This document shows positions 48,336 through 61,300 of a DNA stretch of 64,000 nucleotides, in pieces. The DNA is taken from positions 28,181,934 to 28,245,933 of the forward strand of contig NC_045138.2 in the NCBI RefSeq assembly GCF_008831285.2, in the 5' to 3' direction. The notes under the pieces were generated by a model. The model saw only the letters and a program-made list of their open reading frames with translations. It searched no databases and was not told the DNA's origin. The DNA comes from Nymphaea colorata. Its lineage: Eukaryota; Streptophyta; Magnoliopsida; Nymphaeales; Nymphaeaceae. How positions within the stretch are numbered: position 1 is the stretch's first letter; every line of letters starts with the position of its first letter. The position numbers and the translations under genes are program-made.

Positions 48336-48346
48336 AAACTATAAGA
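48336..48346 (+). promoter_or_regulatory. TATA box of acid phosphatase gene 1
   Basis: AAACTATAAGAG lies 58 nt before the start codon at 48398. The paralogue has ATTATAAGGGG at nearly the same distance (64 nt), so the element appears to be conserved between the duplicates. Confidence 0.55.
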
Positions 48347-48397
48347 GCGTCCCTTGAGAGACCTGAGCCTGTCAATGATTCGATCCGCTTCTTGGTC

Positions 48398-49906
48398 ATG
48401 GCCGCTCCGTCGTTCTTCCTCCTCGCCGTCGTTACCTGCGTCGGCCTCGCCGGCGCTGCAAGAATCCAACGTGTTGTGCCGGAGTCCAGCAGTCGGGTAG
48501 ACGGCCGCGGGCGTTCCCGCAATAACAGGAACTGCTCCAGCTGGCATTTTGTGGTCGAGACCAACGGTGCCGGTCACTGGGCGACGGTGCCGCAGAGGTG
48601 CGTCGGGTACGTCAAGCAGTACATGACGGGGAAGAGTTACGAGTCTGACTCTGCTGCGGTGGCGTCCGAGGCATTAGAGTTTGCCCGGAGCGTGAACATG
48701 ACCGGCGACGGTAAGGATGCCTGGGTTTTCGACATTGATGATACGCTCGTCTCCTGCCTGCCATACTACGCAGAGCATGGCTACGGGTAAGGACTCTGTC
48801 TCTCTTTCTCTGCTATTTCTTCTGATGTCGTGGCAATGCCGTTCGGGCCCGCTCTGTGGCCTACCGGAGACAGGACGTCCGGTGTGTTCACGGTGAGAAA
48901 AGGGGAAGGATTTCCGGCTGATGTTCGAGTTCACGAACGGTGTTGCCTAATGGCATGCCCTTAGTCTCGAGCCATGGAATATGGATTTTCTGTTTTTTTT
49001 CATGTAAAACTTTTCAGAACGCTGTAGTGGTCGGCGCATCGTAACCCACCGCGCGATCCTCGTGAGCGTATTTTGAATTTTAAAATCAAACAATGGATTT
49101 TAAGTTAAATTCAATAACTGGGTATTTTGATTTTACTTTCTCCACTGACAAAAAGTCTGATCTAAAACAAAAAAAGGAAGAATCTGATCTTATGTTGATG
49201 GATTTTAAAGTGTGAGAACCTAAGACGAGAGCAAATCAAAGGTAACCAAACACCCCCTCAATGTTTTTGTTTAATAATGAGAAGAAAATGTGAGCGACGG
49301 TGTGATAGACTGGAAGTTCTGGTTCACGATTTAATTTGCTGCAAATCCAGATCGGAGGTTTTTAATGAGACGACCTTCGACGAGTGGGTGGACGAAGGGG
49401 TTGCACCGGCGCTGCCAGAGACCAAGAAGCTGTATTATGAACTCCACAGTTTGGGATTTCAGATCTTCCTGATAACAGGACGCAGCGAGAGCCAGAGGAA
49501 CCTCACGGCTTCCACTCTCCGGCGTGCTGGATACAGCTCTTGGAAGAAACTCGTCCTCAGGTAAGCAATCTGCGAGAATTTATTACTAGTGTGCATCATA
49601 TATTTCGAGAAAACATGAATTTTTCTTTCTTTTTCCCCTTTCTGGATTCGAGATCTTTGAACTTGAAATTGTGGTCTGTGTGGTTCGGATTTGTGAGTTG
49701 ATTATTTATGAACTTTTTGGTGGCGCAGAGGAACGGAGGATAAAGGGAAACTTGCCATTATATATAAATCGAAGAAGAGGTTGGAGATTGAGAAGGAAGG
49801 GTATCGGATCCATGGGAGCGCTGGGGATCAATGGAGTGACCTCCTGGGCAATGCTACTGCCACCAGATCGTTCAAGCTCCCAAATCCCATGTACTTCATT
49901 GCATGA
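48398..49906 (+). CDS. Acid phosphatase 1 / VSP-like, HAD class IIIB (paralogue 1)
   Basis: Exons 48398-48786, 49351-49560 and 49729-49906 give 777 nt, or 258 residues plus TGA. Both introns are GT-AG in phase 2. Residues 1-20 form a hydrophobic, Ala-ending signal peptide, so the protein is probably secreted or vacuolar. Family landmarks are WHFVVETN, motif I FDIDDT with D112 and D114 (nucleophile and acid/base), motif II TGR at 172-174, motif III K213, and motif IV GDQWSD at 232-237. All catalytic residues are present, so hydrolysis of phosphomonoesters at acid pH is expected, unlike vegetative storage proteins that have lost the nucleophile. Sequons occur at N45, N100, N180 and N241. The ATG was chosen to start the signal peptide. 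A tandem paralogue lies 5 kb downstream with the same exon phases. The physiological substrate is unknown. Confidence 0.93.
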
Positions 49907-50541
49907 TCAGCTGCTCTAGTGTTGTCTTCTCCCTGCCTCAACAAGTCTACTATTCTTCTTTCTGTTGCCCAGAAACCAGTGTGTCAACTGAGACGCTTCT
50001 TTGATTTCTGTTCCAACAGTGTTAGTTATTTTATTAAATAATTAAGAGGAACAATAGAACTTGAGTGTTATACCTTTATAGAACGATATAAAGTAGTCGC
50101 GACGGTTCTAGACGTCGGCAAATATCGGCCAGCCCCGTCTGGAACTGATCTACTGACAGCCAAGAAGCCGTTGGCTATACTTTCGTAGAGAAAAGTAATT
50201 CTGACAAAGTTATGCGTAGGCAAAAATGAACATTATTTACGACAGCCACCAACGTCAGAAATTAAAATCCCTTTTTTGACAACGGGCGAGGGGAGTTGAA
50301 TTAAAGTTTCTAAACTTTTTGACTAAACCAAAAAATCGTGAAATTTTCTAAAATTTACATATAAATTTTTAAAATAAACTTTTTACTTTTTTTTTAGATG
50401 GAACTAAGGCTCACACGGGCCTTACCTTAGCTATGCTCCTGCTAAACAGTTACGAAATATGCTGATTTACAGCTCAGGGACACTATGTCCCGACACTCCA
50501 AACCATCACCGTCGGGACATCTAACGTCTATCATTAGGAAA

Positions 50542-50543
<2 letters not shown>

Positions 50544-50615
<72 letters not shown>
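50544..50615. repeat. (AT)36 microsatellite
   Basis: A 72-bp uninterrupted AT dinucleotide run. Its Tyr/Ile translations are artefacts. Confidence 0.95.
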
Positions 50616-50618
<3 letters not shown>

Positions 50619-52027
50619 AGAAACAAAAAGAGAGTCCATGCACTAAAAAAGAAAATTTTATAATACTTCATCGTAAATAACACACAATGGAGCCAATCAT
50701 ATTTAGATGCAAAAAAATTCACTGGAATGTTCATAGTACAATAATTTGCTCATAGTACAAAATATAAGAAGTTCCTCCAAACAGCCCAACAGGATGTCTA
50801 GAAGGTTGTTTTCTTTCCCAAGACATGGAATGACAGTAGGCACAGTAATGATCTGCACTCCGACACTCGACAATCTTGGCTCCCCTCGCAATTTCAAATA
50901 CTAATTACATGTATGAACATGGAACAAAGACATGGAAGCTTCTTGCTATTGATCTAGCATTTCTGCCCAAATTGTGCCCAACTGCACCACAGATTTTCAC
51001 ATGTAATGATCATTTAACAGTCAATAACTTATCAATTTCACCACAGTGGAAATAAAACACCCCGTCAGAACTATCCCTGCAGTTCTTCATCAATTATGGG
51101 CAGTTTTTACAGTAACTGTCTTGTAAATCATGACGATTTAGACAAAGAAAAAGCAAACATATATATGGAGGAATTCTGCATATGTGAGTAAAACATGAAG
51201 GTTCCAAACTACAGTACTGAAGTTCAAAGAGCAGCTCATATTCTAAGCTTTGAAGTTAGCAGAGGGATTCGTCATGCTAAAAAGAACATAACCATCATAA
51301 TAGAGAAATCATTCTGGTACCCCCAAGTGCCCCTCTAAGTTTCTTAGCTTTTATAGCATCATATGCAGCCAAGCCCAAGGTGACAGCATGCTTCCCTCCA
51401 TATAATTCAACTACTATTGCGCATTGAAGAGATTCAGTACTATTGAACAGCTATCTTCTCTGCAGGAGTCGTCGGGTTCCTTCATAGTATTTTGTAGTTA
51501 TCTTCAAGGAGGGACACCACCAACATGCCTTGCTAAATAATTTTAACAAAAAAACAAAGCTTTCTTAGAGTACAATGAAATTGGTATGAACAGCAATTTT
51601 ACCATAACAACTTGGACATTGAAGTTATATGTACAGGAGTCAAGCATCAACAGAAACTCCTGCTGTTACGCTCTTCCCACAAAAATTTCCCTTGGGGACA
51701 AAGTACAAATGAACCACAGTAGCACAAACAGAAATTTTGTCGTCTATATTCAATTTTGAGAATCCATAATCGAAACATGCGCTTGATTACCACCAAGTAA
51801 AACCGTCCTTCTGGAAGTGGCTCGCATCTGAAACAAGTGAAAGGCAGAATTTCTGATTTTGATGTTTCCTTGGTAATTGTATAAAGAGAGAGAGAGAGAG
51901 AGAGGCTCCAACACATGCTCGGTTGAGCTATATATATAAAATGGGAAGAAGATGATAGGTATTTTTAGGTCCAGGAAGTTGGAGACAAAACATGATATGT
52001 GACATTTTAAGAGACATTCAATTTCAT

Positions 52028-52030
<3 letters not shown>

Positions 52031-52087
<57 letters not shown>
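52031..52087. repeat. Compound (CT)16(AT)n microsatellite
   Basis: 32 bp of CT repeats run directly into about 25 bp of AT repeats, likely variable between individuals. Confidence 0.95.
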
Positions 52088-52968
52088 AACAAGTCTTTCT
52101 TTTAGTTTCTAAACCGATTGATTGAGTGGAAGTCAACACACCATTCTCAGTTGGGTCAACCTGCCTCCATCCGATATACAGTTTTCATCGAGGTTCTTTT
52201 CTGCTTCTTTATCATTGCCATTATCCTTCAATCTGCTGCTCTAATCCCCGGTTTGTCAGTTTCTTCATTTTGGATTCGGTTAGCGCTGAAGTTAAGAACC
52301 TTTTTTAGGTGGCTGAATTACAATTTTAAAAATTTTAACAGAGATGAAACTTTTTATATCAGCTAAACAAAGTCTTTCAAAAATACGTGTAATTTTTTTT
52401 TTTTTCTGTAAAAAGTTTGAGTTGAGACGTCCAGGAATGCAGATTGCAGAATATTTAAAAGCTTTGATCCGTCCAGAGTCATATAATTTTCCACCTCTGC
52501 ACTTTCTTGTTTTGATTGGATTTGGATATGAAAGAATGAAACGTTGTTGGAATTTGTTTTTGCATAATCGGATCCGGATGTCTGTGAGAGTCAAATATAT
52601 GCCATTTAATCACAAACAGAGCTTGTTCGAGCTTATCTGATTACGAATCGTTCGATTCATGCAACACATCGAGATTAAACTCAATTGCAAATCATGACGA
52701 AGATATGAAATGATTTGGTATACATGAAAAACTAAGAAACAAATTAACGTAAAAAAGCAGACGCATAGAGTTTATGAAAATAAAATATTTGTATTCACAT
52801 ATACAATACTAACCTCATTTTTTTATTAATGAACATAAACAAGTTGATTTGATTAGTCACATGCTGTTCATATGCTTGGCTCGCGAGCCGGCTCAAGTTC
52901 GAACTAAGTTGTTCGTCTCTCATCCTTTGATTTCACCTGAAAAGAAAAGTAAACGATACGCATCTAAT

Positions 52969-53140
52969 TACTTTATAAAATGATACATAAAAGTAATTAA
53001 CGGCAAACACTCTGGCTGCAACGTGCAAGTAAGTATCGCGTAGATGTTACGCGACACTTACTTGCACGTTGCAGCCACGGTGTTTGCCTAATTTTTTGAG
53101 TTAATTACTTGACTTATTGTATGCATCATTTTATAAAGTA
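52969..53140. repeat. Long hairpin (inverted repeat), MITE- or small-RNA-like
   Basis: The left arm (52969-53043) and right arm (53047-53140) are inverted copies. The best-matched part pairs GGCAAACAC...TGGCTGCAACGTGCAAGTAAG (about 53002-53033) with CTTACTTGCACGTTGCAGCC...GTGTTTGCC (about 53057-53088). The outer ends pair TACTTTATAAAATGAT with ATCATTTTATAAAGTA. The loop is only a few bases. The right arm carries about 18 extra bases. No coding capacity was seen. Confidence 0.8.
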
Positions 53141-54796
53141 GGCGTGTCAGTCAGTAAGATTGGGTTTCGAATCAAGTATCCAACAAGAACCCCGTACTCG
53201 TCCGAGCTCAGGCTAAAAAAAAAAAATGAATGAGCCCGACTGAGCACGGTTCTGCCAGACAAGATTTGTTTAATGCATTTTTTATTTATTTATATATATG
53301 ATTATAATGTTGTATTACTATTAATTATATTTATATATTATTATATATTTAAAATATATATTTCTCAAGCTCAGGTTTTAGATGTTGGGCCGGGGCCAAG
53401 CACTGGTTTTGAGTGTTGGGCTAGCTCGAGCCTGACTCCTGGCCAGGCCGATCTGATGACCAGGCTTACCTATTGCTTGCTATGATAACTTAGATTTTTA
53501 AAGTTGGGGATATTTAGAGGAGTTTGAAACTCATTCTCCTTGTTAGGATTCATGGTTGTTTCAAGACTTACTAGGGAAAGAGAAAACGACGACTAAACTT
53601 TCACCGATCTACCAACTATGTTATGCTTCTCAAAGCGCGAGGACTTTTAGAAGGTTGAAAATATTCATTTATTTTGCTGTTGCTTTTTTTATTCTTTGTG
53701 AAAAAACAAAAAGGAAGATGAGTAGTTTTGTTGGGTCTAGTTGAGAGGTTTCAATTGCTCTCTCTAATTTGTTTAATAGTTACAAGAAATCATCATTGAT
53801 ACAATCTTTGTTCCGTGGACGACAACGACAATTTCTTCGCACTTAACAAAGGACTGCAATATTTTAATCTTGAATGAGATCATTTTTATATTCTATTAAT
53901 ATAAGAAGTACATCATCCTCAAGATCGGTTGATCACATCTCTATTTTATATGCACCAGACTTGTACATCATCATCATCATCTGCGTCGTCAAGAAGCAAC
54001 ATTAGCTGGACGTGTAACGAGCACACAAGCGTCGAGCTTATTTGGACTTTGGATCTAAAACCAGTTTCAGCAAAGTAACTACGGTTGTCATCATATCCGT
54101 TTTGAATCAGATATTCGATTGAATCAAACAAAAAAAAAATGGATATCAATTAATATCTGATTGATTAAGAATCGGATCGAATCAGATTTGGATTTAAGAA
54201 ATAACATCCAATCAAACTCAGATGTATATAAATATCCAATTGGATTTAGATGTAGATTCAGATTCAGATCCATTTAAATTTTATTGTTCTCACATTTTGG
54301 AAATAATTTCAGTTTAAAATTGAGATTCATATGTAATTTTTCTTCATTCATATTCAAATCTGAGTGTATTAATATTTGAAGAAACAAATATATCCAGTTT
54401 GAATCCGATGTGCTGACATCCCTACTCACACTTGTCCCATGAACCTAAATTGAACCGATCAGTGGATCTGGATTTACTATTCGGTTCGTACATAGCTGAT
54501 CAACCATCTATAAGTAATAAGATCATTTTCAGATTCAGATCCGAAGCTTGGATCTATCTAAGGTTCGAATCATGTGAAACTTGATCCTTTTTGGGGGCAT
54601 ATCCCAAATCCGGATCTAATTCATGAGGTAGGAGAATCGGAGATGGTGCTCACGACGTGGCAATGAACGGGCGGTGAAATAACTCGATTACTTAACTTTT
54701 TCCACTTTATATTTCGATTTTTCTTAGCCGTTGGATCTTGAGTGCCACTAATCAGCAGACTGACGACAGACGATTAAAAAAAATGAAAGAATTAAA

Positions 54797-54806
54797 ATTA
54801 TAAGGG
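54797..54806 (+). promoter_or_regulatory. TATA box of acid phosphatase gene 2
   Basis: AATTATAAGGGG lies 64 nt before the ATG at 54863, matching the position of the TATA-like element in the paralogue at 48340. Confidence 0.55.
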
Positions 54807-54862
54807 GCTACAGGGGAGAGGCCCGTGAACCAGCAGAGGATTTGATCGATCGCTGGCCGGCC

Positions 54863-57006
54863 ATGGCTGCTCCGGCGTTATTCCTGTTCGTCCTGATCAC
54901 CGTGGGATTCAACGTCTGCGCCGACGCCGGCAGAATCCGTCAGGTGGTGCCGCAGGCCGTCCACCCGGCCGAGGACGGAGCCGATTCCGGCGACGGGATG
55001 TTCTGCCCCAGCTGGCACTTCGCCGTCGAGACGAACGACGCCGGCTTCTGGGCGACCGTCCCTTCGAGGTGCGTAGGGTACGTCAAGCAGTACCTGACGG
55101 GTGGAAGGTACGAATCGGACTCCGCGATGGTGTCATTCAAGGCAGCAGAGTTCGCCCGGGGCGTGGAGATCGCCGGCGACGGTAAGGACGCTTGGGTCTT
55201 CGACATTGACGAGACGCTCCTCTCCAACCTGCCCTACTACGCTGCGAATGGCTTCGGGTAATCTCTCCCTCTAGCGAATAACGGAATATGCCCTGTGTAA
55301 ACAGAGGGAAAGGATCTCCGGCGATCTCTCTGGAAAACCGGGAAAAAATCTCCACCGGGGGCGCCGCCTGTCGTTATCTCGAGTTCACTTATTTGCCTGT
55401 CTCGTGGTACTAAATCACAGAAATGCCCTTGTGCACCAACGGAGGCCACCGGTTTACCGAGGCTTTATCTTCCCGGATTTTTCTTTTCCCCTCTTTCTCG
55501 TGTGAGCCAGAGGAACAAAACCTCGCTGGATGGCCCAACAGGGTGCACATTTGCCCTTCTCTCGAACGGGGGAGATGAGTGGTTGCATTTCGTTTCCACT
55601 TATCATTGGTTATTAGACCTTCTTTCACTGAAACTCATGGTGTAGTTTGACACCAAGAATATTTTGTGAGTGTCCTTTCGATCTGCCCTGCCCCTAAGAA
55701 AACCATGGTAATTTATCTGTATAGGCTGCTTTTGTTGAAATGACTAGCAAATATGAAACTTTAAAGCGTGTGCATTTAATCGAATTGGGGATAAGGGATG
55801 AGTTCTCTCTCAGCAAGTAACCACGAGCGTGGCACTTTCCCCTTGTTCTATCCAAACACGCTAAATCTGGTTCATGTCTTCCCCAAATTCAGATCGGAGG
55901 CTTTTAATGAGGCAACTTTTGACGAATGGGCGGACGAAGGGATTGCACCAGCACTGCCGGAGAGTCTGAAGCTTTACAAAGTGCTCAAAAGTTTGGGATT
56001 TGAACTCTTCTTGTTGACGGGGCGCAGTGAGCCCCAGAGGAACGTCACAGTATCGAACCTCTTATTTGCTGGATATGACTCTTGGAACAGGCTGATCCTA
56101 AGGTACGTGCGCTCATAATACTATTGGCGTTTTACGTTGTTGGGGAGGCCACCTTTACGAAGTCACATTAATTTAAACCGTGGTTGATATATATATATAT
56201 ATGCTCCACTTATGTTATGCCCCTGTATTCTCAAGCCTAAAGACTACTTAATGATAATATACCGGTATAATTAGCTTCGACACATTTTTGTGTTAGTAAT
56301 ACTAAAAAAAAAAAAAAGAATTGTTAACCATACAATTCAAAGTGATTTCAAACTATGTTTTTTTAATCATGTTTAATTTTTTTAGGGCTTCAAGTTTCGG
56401 TTTGATGACTAAGTTTTCGGTTTTATATGCCTTTGGTTTTTCTTCTTATGCATGGAAAAGATGAAACTCAAAACTCGTGGCTTATTAGATAAGCTAAGTG
56501 GAATGATCTATTAAACCATTTTGGTCATTCAATCACTTGATCGATGGCTTTGGAACACGGAATGTGGTCATATATACAACTTGTCTATACAATGTGTGTG
56601 TGTGTGTGTGTGTGTGCTCTTGTATATGTTTAGCAGTACTTCATCCAGTGAATCATGAAAAGTTTGTTATATTACATTATGCAAAACAACGTGTTTAAGT
56701 TCCGAACTATCGACATTTTTTTCACATGATCAACAAGAAATTGATATATATATATATATGTTCGTTAAACCATCTTAACATGGTTGGTTCAGAACTGTAA
56801 TTTGTTTGTGAAATCTTTGATGATTCAGAGCAAAGGAGGATCAAGGGAAGCCTGCTATACTTTATAAATCGGAGAGGAGATTGGAGATGGAAAAGGAAGG
56901 CTATCGGATCCATGGGAGCTCCGGGGACCAATGGAGTGATCTGTTAGGTTTCGCCATAGCTACGCGATCATTCAAGCTTCCAAATCCGATGTACTACATT
57001 CCATAA
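54863..57006 (+). CDS. Acid phosphatase 1 / VSP-like, HAD class IIIB (paralogue 2)
   Basis: Exons 54863-55257, 55893-56102 and 56829-57006 give 783 nt, or 260 residues plus TAA. Intron positions and phases match paralogue 1. The signal peptide covers about 1-22. Landmarks are SWHFAVETN, motif I FDIDET with D114 and D116, TGR at 174-176, K215 and GDQWSD at 234-239. Exon 2 is exactly 210 nt in both genes and exon 3 exactly 178 nt. Differences cluster in the N-terminal variable region (31-50) and in the residue after the catalytic DxD (E here, D in paralogue 1). Exon 1 is markedly GC-rich compared with the surrounding DNA. Both copies look functional. Substrate and expression cannot be told from sequence. 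Confidence 0.94.
56593..56616. repeat. (TG)12 microsatellite in acid phosphatase 2 intron 2
   Basis: An uninterrupted TG dinucleotide run inside the second intron. The same intron also has (AT)n tracts near 56189-56202 and 56743-56759. Confidence 0.9.
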
Positions 57007-58301
57007 CACTCTACCTTCTTATCTTTGCGTGTGCACCAACGTTCATTCCTCTTTGGGTTGTGCAGAAGCAAAACATCATTCATCCTGATTTTTTTGTTTT
57101 GTGCTTCTAATTAATTGAAGGGAGAGATGAGAAGGAACAAAACTCCGTGTCACACTGGTGCTCGTAAATGGTTGATGCTGGTGCTTTTTCAACAGATCAT
57201 GTCCTCTGCGCGGCCACTAATTGTTTTGAATGCGCAACTAACTAAGCTAGCTATAATACCGAAAGTTTGTAATCATTAAAATGTAAATACAAAAAATAGG
57301 CCTATTAAAAGTTTACATTATATATATATATATATATATATATATACTAGGACTATTAAACAGTTATACATATAATATATGCCCTTGCCTAAAAGAATCG
57401 CTGCAGCTCGGCAAAAGGGCCACCTTTTCATGGTGCGATCTGTGGCATCAGATGTTGAATTAGTGGCAGCTAGTCCTCAAATGATTGTATTTATTATTGG
57501 CTTCTTAAACGACACTTTCGAACTTTTGCTTTCTTCATTTAACTACAGAAACTGTCATGGGGACATAGCTTTCTCAGTTTTTATAAGTCTCTTGTGGAAA
57601 TGTGTGCCTTGACTTGAAATCTTTGGGATGTCCATGAAAAAATTGATGCTCTAATGGCATCTTATACAATCCCAGCGTAAGCTAGAGAAACTTTATGGGT
57701 AACTCCAAGATTTATAAGATAAAGAAAATTTACAGGTGTGTTATGAATCAAATTTTGCTTCATTATTTCTCTAGACCACACAAATTATGTTATAGTTTTG
57801 TGTGGTTGGTCGAATATGATTTCAAGTCACACGAGGAATGACGCTAATAAGATTTTCATGCTGCCAATACTCCTCTCATATGTTTAGGAATGTAAACAGT
57901 TCTAACTTGGGTACTTGAATCCAGCCATTCACTGAGTTTGACTCAATAGGATCTTATGTAAACGGAATCAGATTCAGAATCAGTAAGGACACAATTTTTT
58001 TTTAGAGAAAAGCCCAGCTCTGATCTCAATGACATAAGATTCGCCATTTATATGTAATCAGGCCACAGCTTTTTCAATCTCAATCAGATACCGGGTTCTG
58101 TACAAGGAATCCCAATTAGATTGATTGGTAATCCGATCCTTGTTTCAATACTATCAGTCCCAGTCCAACGAAATGGATTTGAATTTAGATAGCAACTAGA
58201 AACTTTGGATCCATTTACATCCTTACTATGTTATTTGCTTTATTGGGGATGTCCCCCAATGAAAAAACATCAAAAATTAATCATTCATGACGCATTGACA
58301 C

Positions 58302-58332
<31 letters not shown>

Positions 58333-61300
58333 CTTGATGGAAAACACGCCAAATATATAAAAGTATAAAAATTGAAGAAAAAAGTTAAAGCCATAAAATG
58401 TGTAGGAAGGTTTGTCTTGCATGAATATAGAGGATTTATTAACACCACGAGATCTCATGGTTTTTCTTTAAATGGATCGGTTAAACATGCAAATCTGATG
58501 TCCCAGCGGCACCTCGAAAAGCAAAAATAGATGTAATATTATTGCGCCACTTCCAAACAAGCAAGCAGCATCTTGAATTTATTGCCACTTTCTGGTGATA
58601 AATTTGTAAAGAGATGAGATCACCTAACTAAACCCGCGATAAAATCACCAACTTTTCGAGACTCCTTTTAAATGCCCTAAATATTTTAAAGGAATCCTCT
58701 GATGTTGTTTTTTTCTTTTAGTCATCCTTTATTCTTCTTACATGTCTTCCTCAACCGCTGCAAGTTTTATTTCTGACATTTCTTTCATCCTATCCGTTTG
58801 TTATTGACGGTGCGGCAGTAATTTCTTTTCTCCTATCCGTTTATTTCTACTATTCAAAAACTTCAGTTATGACTTGATCCAAGGCCTTGCATTTTTCACC
58901 TCCCAAATAAATAAATCTCCATATGTTAATGAAAAAGAAGACAATTTGTTTGTTTTCATTAAAATAAATTAAGTTAAATCGCGAGGCCGTTGGGAGTGAG
59001 AGAAGAAGTATTTCATTCCATCGCTCACAATAAGCGCTAAAGCCCTCCATTTCACCCGTTATCACGAGGATCCAGAACTGGGTCGGTGTCCGATTTATAT
59101 CTAATACATAATACATCATCGATTAGCTTATCATAACCACTCCATTGACACTTATGTACAATGCTCATGAGAATCGAACTAACGAAGCCCGGTCGAGCAA
59201 ACCTCAAACTCCCAAAGCACAAAAACAATGAACTCCATGCAATCCATTTGATTTTTAATATAGTAGATTGCCAATTTAATGATGGTGGTAGGGAAGAAAA
59301 AGGTCCATGCAGTTTCAATGGGGATGAAAAAGTTGGAGGGTTGTTCATAAAAGTGTAGTAGTAAATGCACCTACTTGGAAATAAATGCGGAAGAGATAGA
59401 GAAGAGCAGCATTCATGCCGAGGGACAAGTCATGTCCCTCCCAGCTTGGATCCTTCGTCTCCCTCCCAACACACTGCCCTGCTTTTTAGCTGGACCTTTT
59501 CATGACGGCACATGCAGTCCAGGTAGTACTGCCTGCTTGACCACGACAACTAAGCCATAAAATATACAATTCATAAAATCCAAAGATTCACTTATTTGAT
59601 AAATTTGACACATTATGCAATTGGTGGCAACCAAATATTGTCGGGGTTTCTTCCAACTCATCAAATTTGAGAAGAGCGTAACAATGAGATTTTTTTTGGT
59701 GAGCAGGAGGTTAACAATTTACTACGGCCCAGTCGTCACCCTTCCTCTTCTAAATTCTCCTTGCCTCCAAGGTCATGGGCTAGGTCGAGGACCTGGGTGA
59801 AGTATGATACACCTGCCAAAAAGTATCTGGTATACTATCTGTCTGACCAGCTATACTATGTCTCTTGAAGTGTAAGAACAAGACTTTTACGAATTTATCA
59901 TTATGAGCTCAACAACTACTTCCACCATACTATGTGCTTGTTCTAGTTCCATACACATCCATTTTCTCGAAGCAGCTGAGAAACCAACCAACCCGCTATC
60001 CTGTTTCGGTTCCATTTTTGCATATTAATCTTTAGAGAAATTTGTAACTGTTTGACATATTTATGAATAACTGACTTAATGTTTGAGAAACTATAATGAA
60101 GCCTGCTTCTATTTATAAAATAATTGACGAACACAATTTTCAGGAGTGTAACTTAATCAAATGTGTAAAAGACTACTTTACCGTTTAAAAAAGCATAATG
60201 TCTTGAAAAAATTATGAATCACATTTTCCAAGTGGATTCTCTGTAACTTTCACACTCTCATTCTACTTTTCGCCTTTAGAATCAGGCTCAGACGAAAACG
60301 TGAAAAGATCCACAAAAACGTGAACTCTGAAAACTCTCCTTCTCAAAGTATATAATTGTAAAATAATAGTTCTAAGTATATGCTAATATGTTCATTGGTG
60401 AAGCATGTCTTGTTTTTAATTTTTCAAACATCTTTTTTTTTTTTAATAATTCTTGTGATCTTTATCACAGGGTAGGGACGGCTGGCATTATGGACCACGA
60501 GAGACCGATTTCCGGTCCCCCATCCTTGTGAGCCACCCGATCCAAAAGGGAAAAAAAAAAAAAGCACTGCCGTTTTCCACCACATGAGCAGAACCCACAT
60601 GCTAGTGATTTTTTAATTATTTTTCAAATTAAAGATGGAGCTCAGTCTAGTTGGAACCGGATCGTTGTTGGACAGAACCATTATCCGATCTGGATCTGGA
60701 ACTGAACCCATACTGCTACCGGGATCATAAACCAGGTATACCCAAGACAGGGAACACCAATTTGGTAAGCTATGTAATTGATTTTTTTATGCAGACTCAT
60801 GCAGTATCTTAAAAAGTATTTATGAATCTGCTTAAACTTTTAGATAAATTTATGACATACTTTAAACTTTTGTACTTGTCAAAGGAACTGCTTGGTAACA
60901 GTAACAAGATACAAATTAGGTTTCATTTACGTGGCGTGGTTAAAAGAAAAAAGAAAATCAAAATTTAAACACATTTTAGTTTATTTCATCGAAACTTGAA
61001 CATGTTTTTTGAAAAATTGTCAATCTTTTTTTACACACAACTACACTACAAGAACCGGGAAGACGGGTTCTTCAGTTTCATTAAAAAAACAAATAAACAG
61101 ATAAAATAAAATAAATTCTGTCACACAGCAATTGCCCAAGGCAGAACGCATTACCAGCAGAGGAGGGTGGAAGATCTGATGAAAGGGACCTTACGTCATT
61201 TGCAATAACTTCTCTCACCTAATCACAGCTGCCGCCATTAATCACTAACATGTTCTTGGTTTTTTTTTCCTTCTCTCTCTCTCTCTCTTTTATTATCTCC

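Larger units (their letters stand above)
49907..54780. other. Spacer between the two acid phosphatase genes
   Basis: No gene is supported. It contains the (AT)n tract at 50544-50615, a (GA)n tract near 51886-51903, the compound (CT)n(AT)n at 52031-52087, and the long hairpin at 52969-53140. Recurrent ATCAGATTCAGAT motifs lie near 54140-54260. Open frames here are microsatellite read-through or lack domains. Confidence 0.5.

Noticed and set aside
48280-48577. Open frames on the minus strand over the first acid phosphatase exon
   Set aside because: They are antisense shadows of a GC-rich coding exon with strong family similarity on the plus strand.
50442-50734. Open frames rich in Ile and Tyr
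   Set aside because: They are translations of the (AT)n microsatellite.
54940-55227. Minus-strand open frame over the second acid phosphatase exon
   Set aside because: It is an antisense shadow of the real exon with no independent domain.
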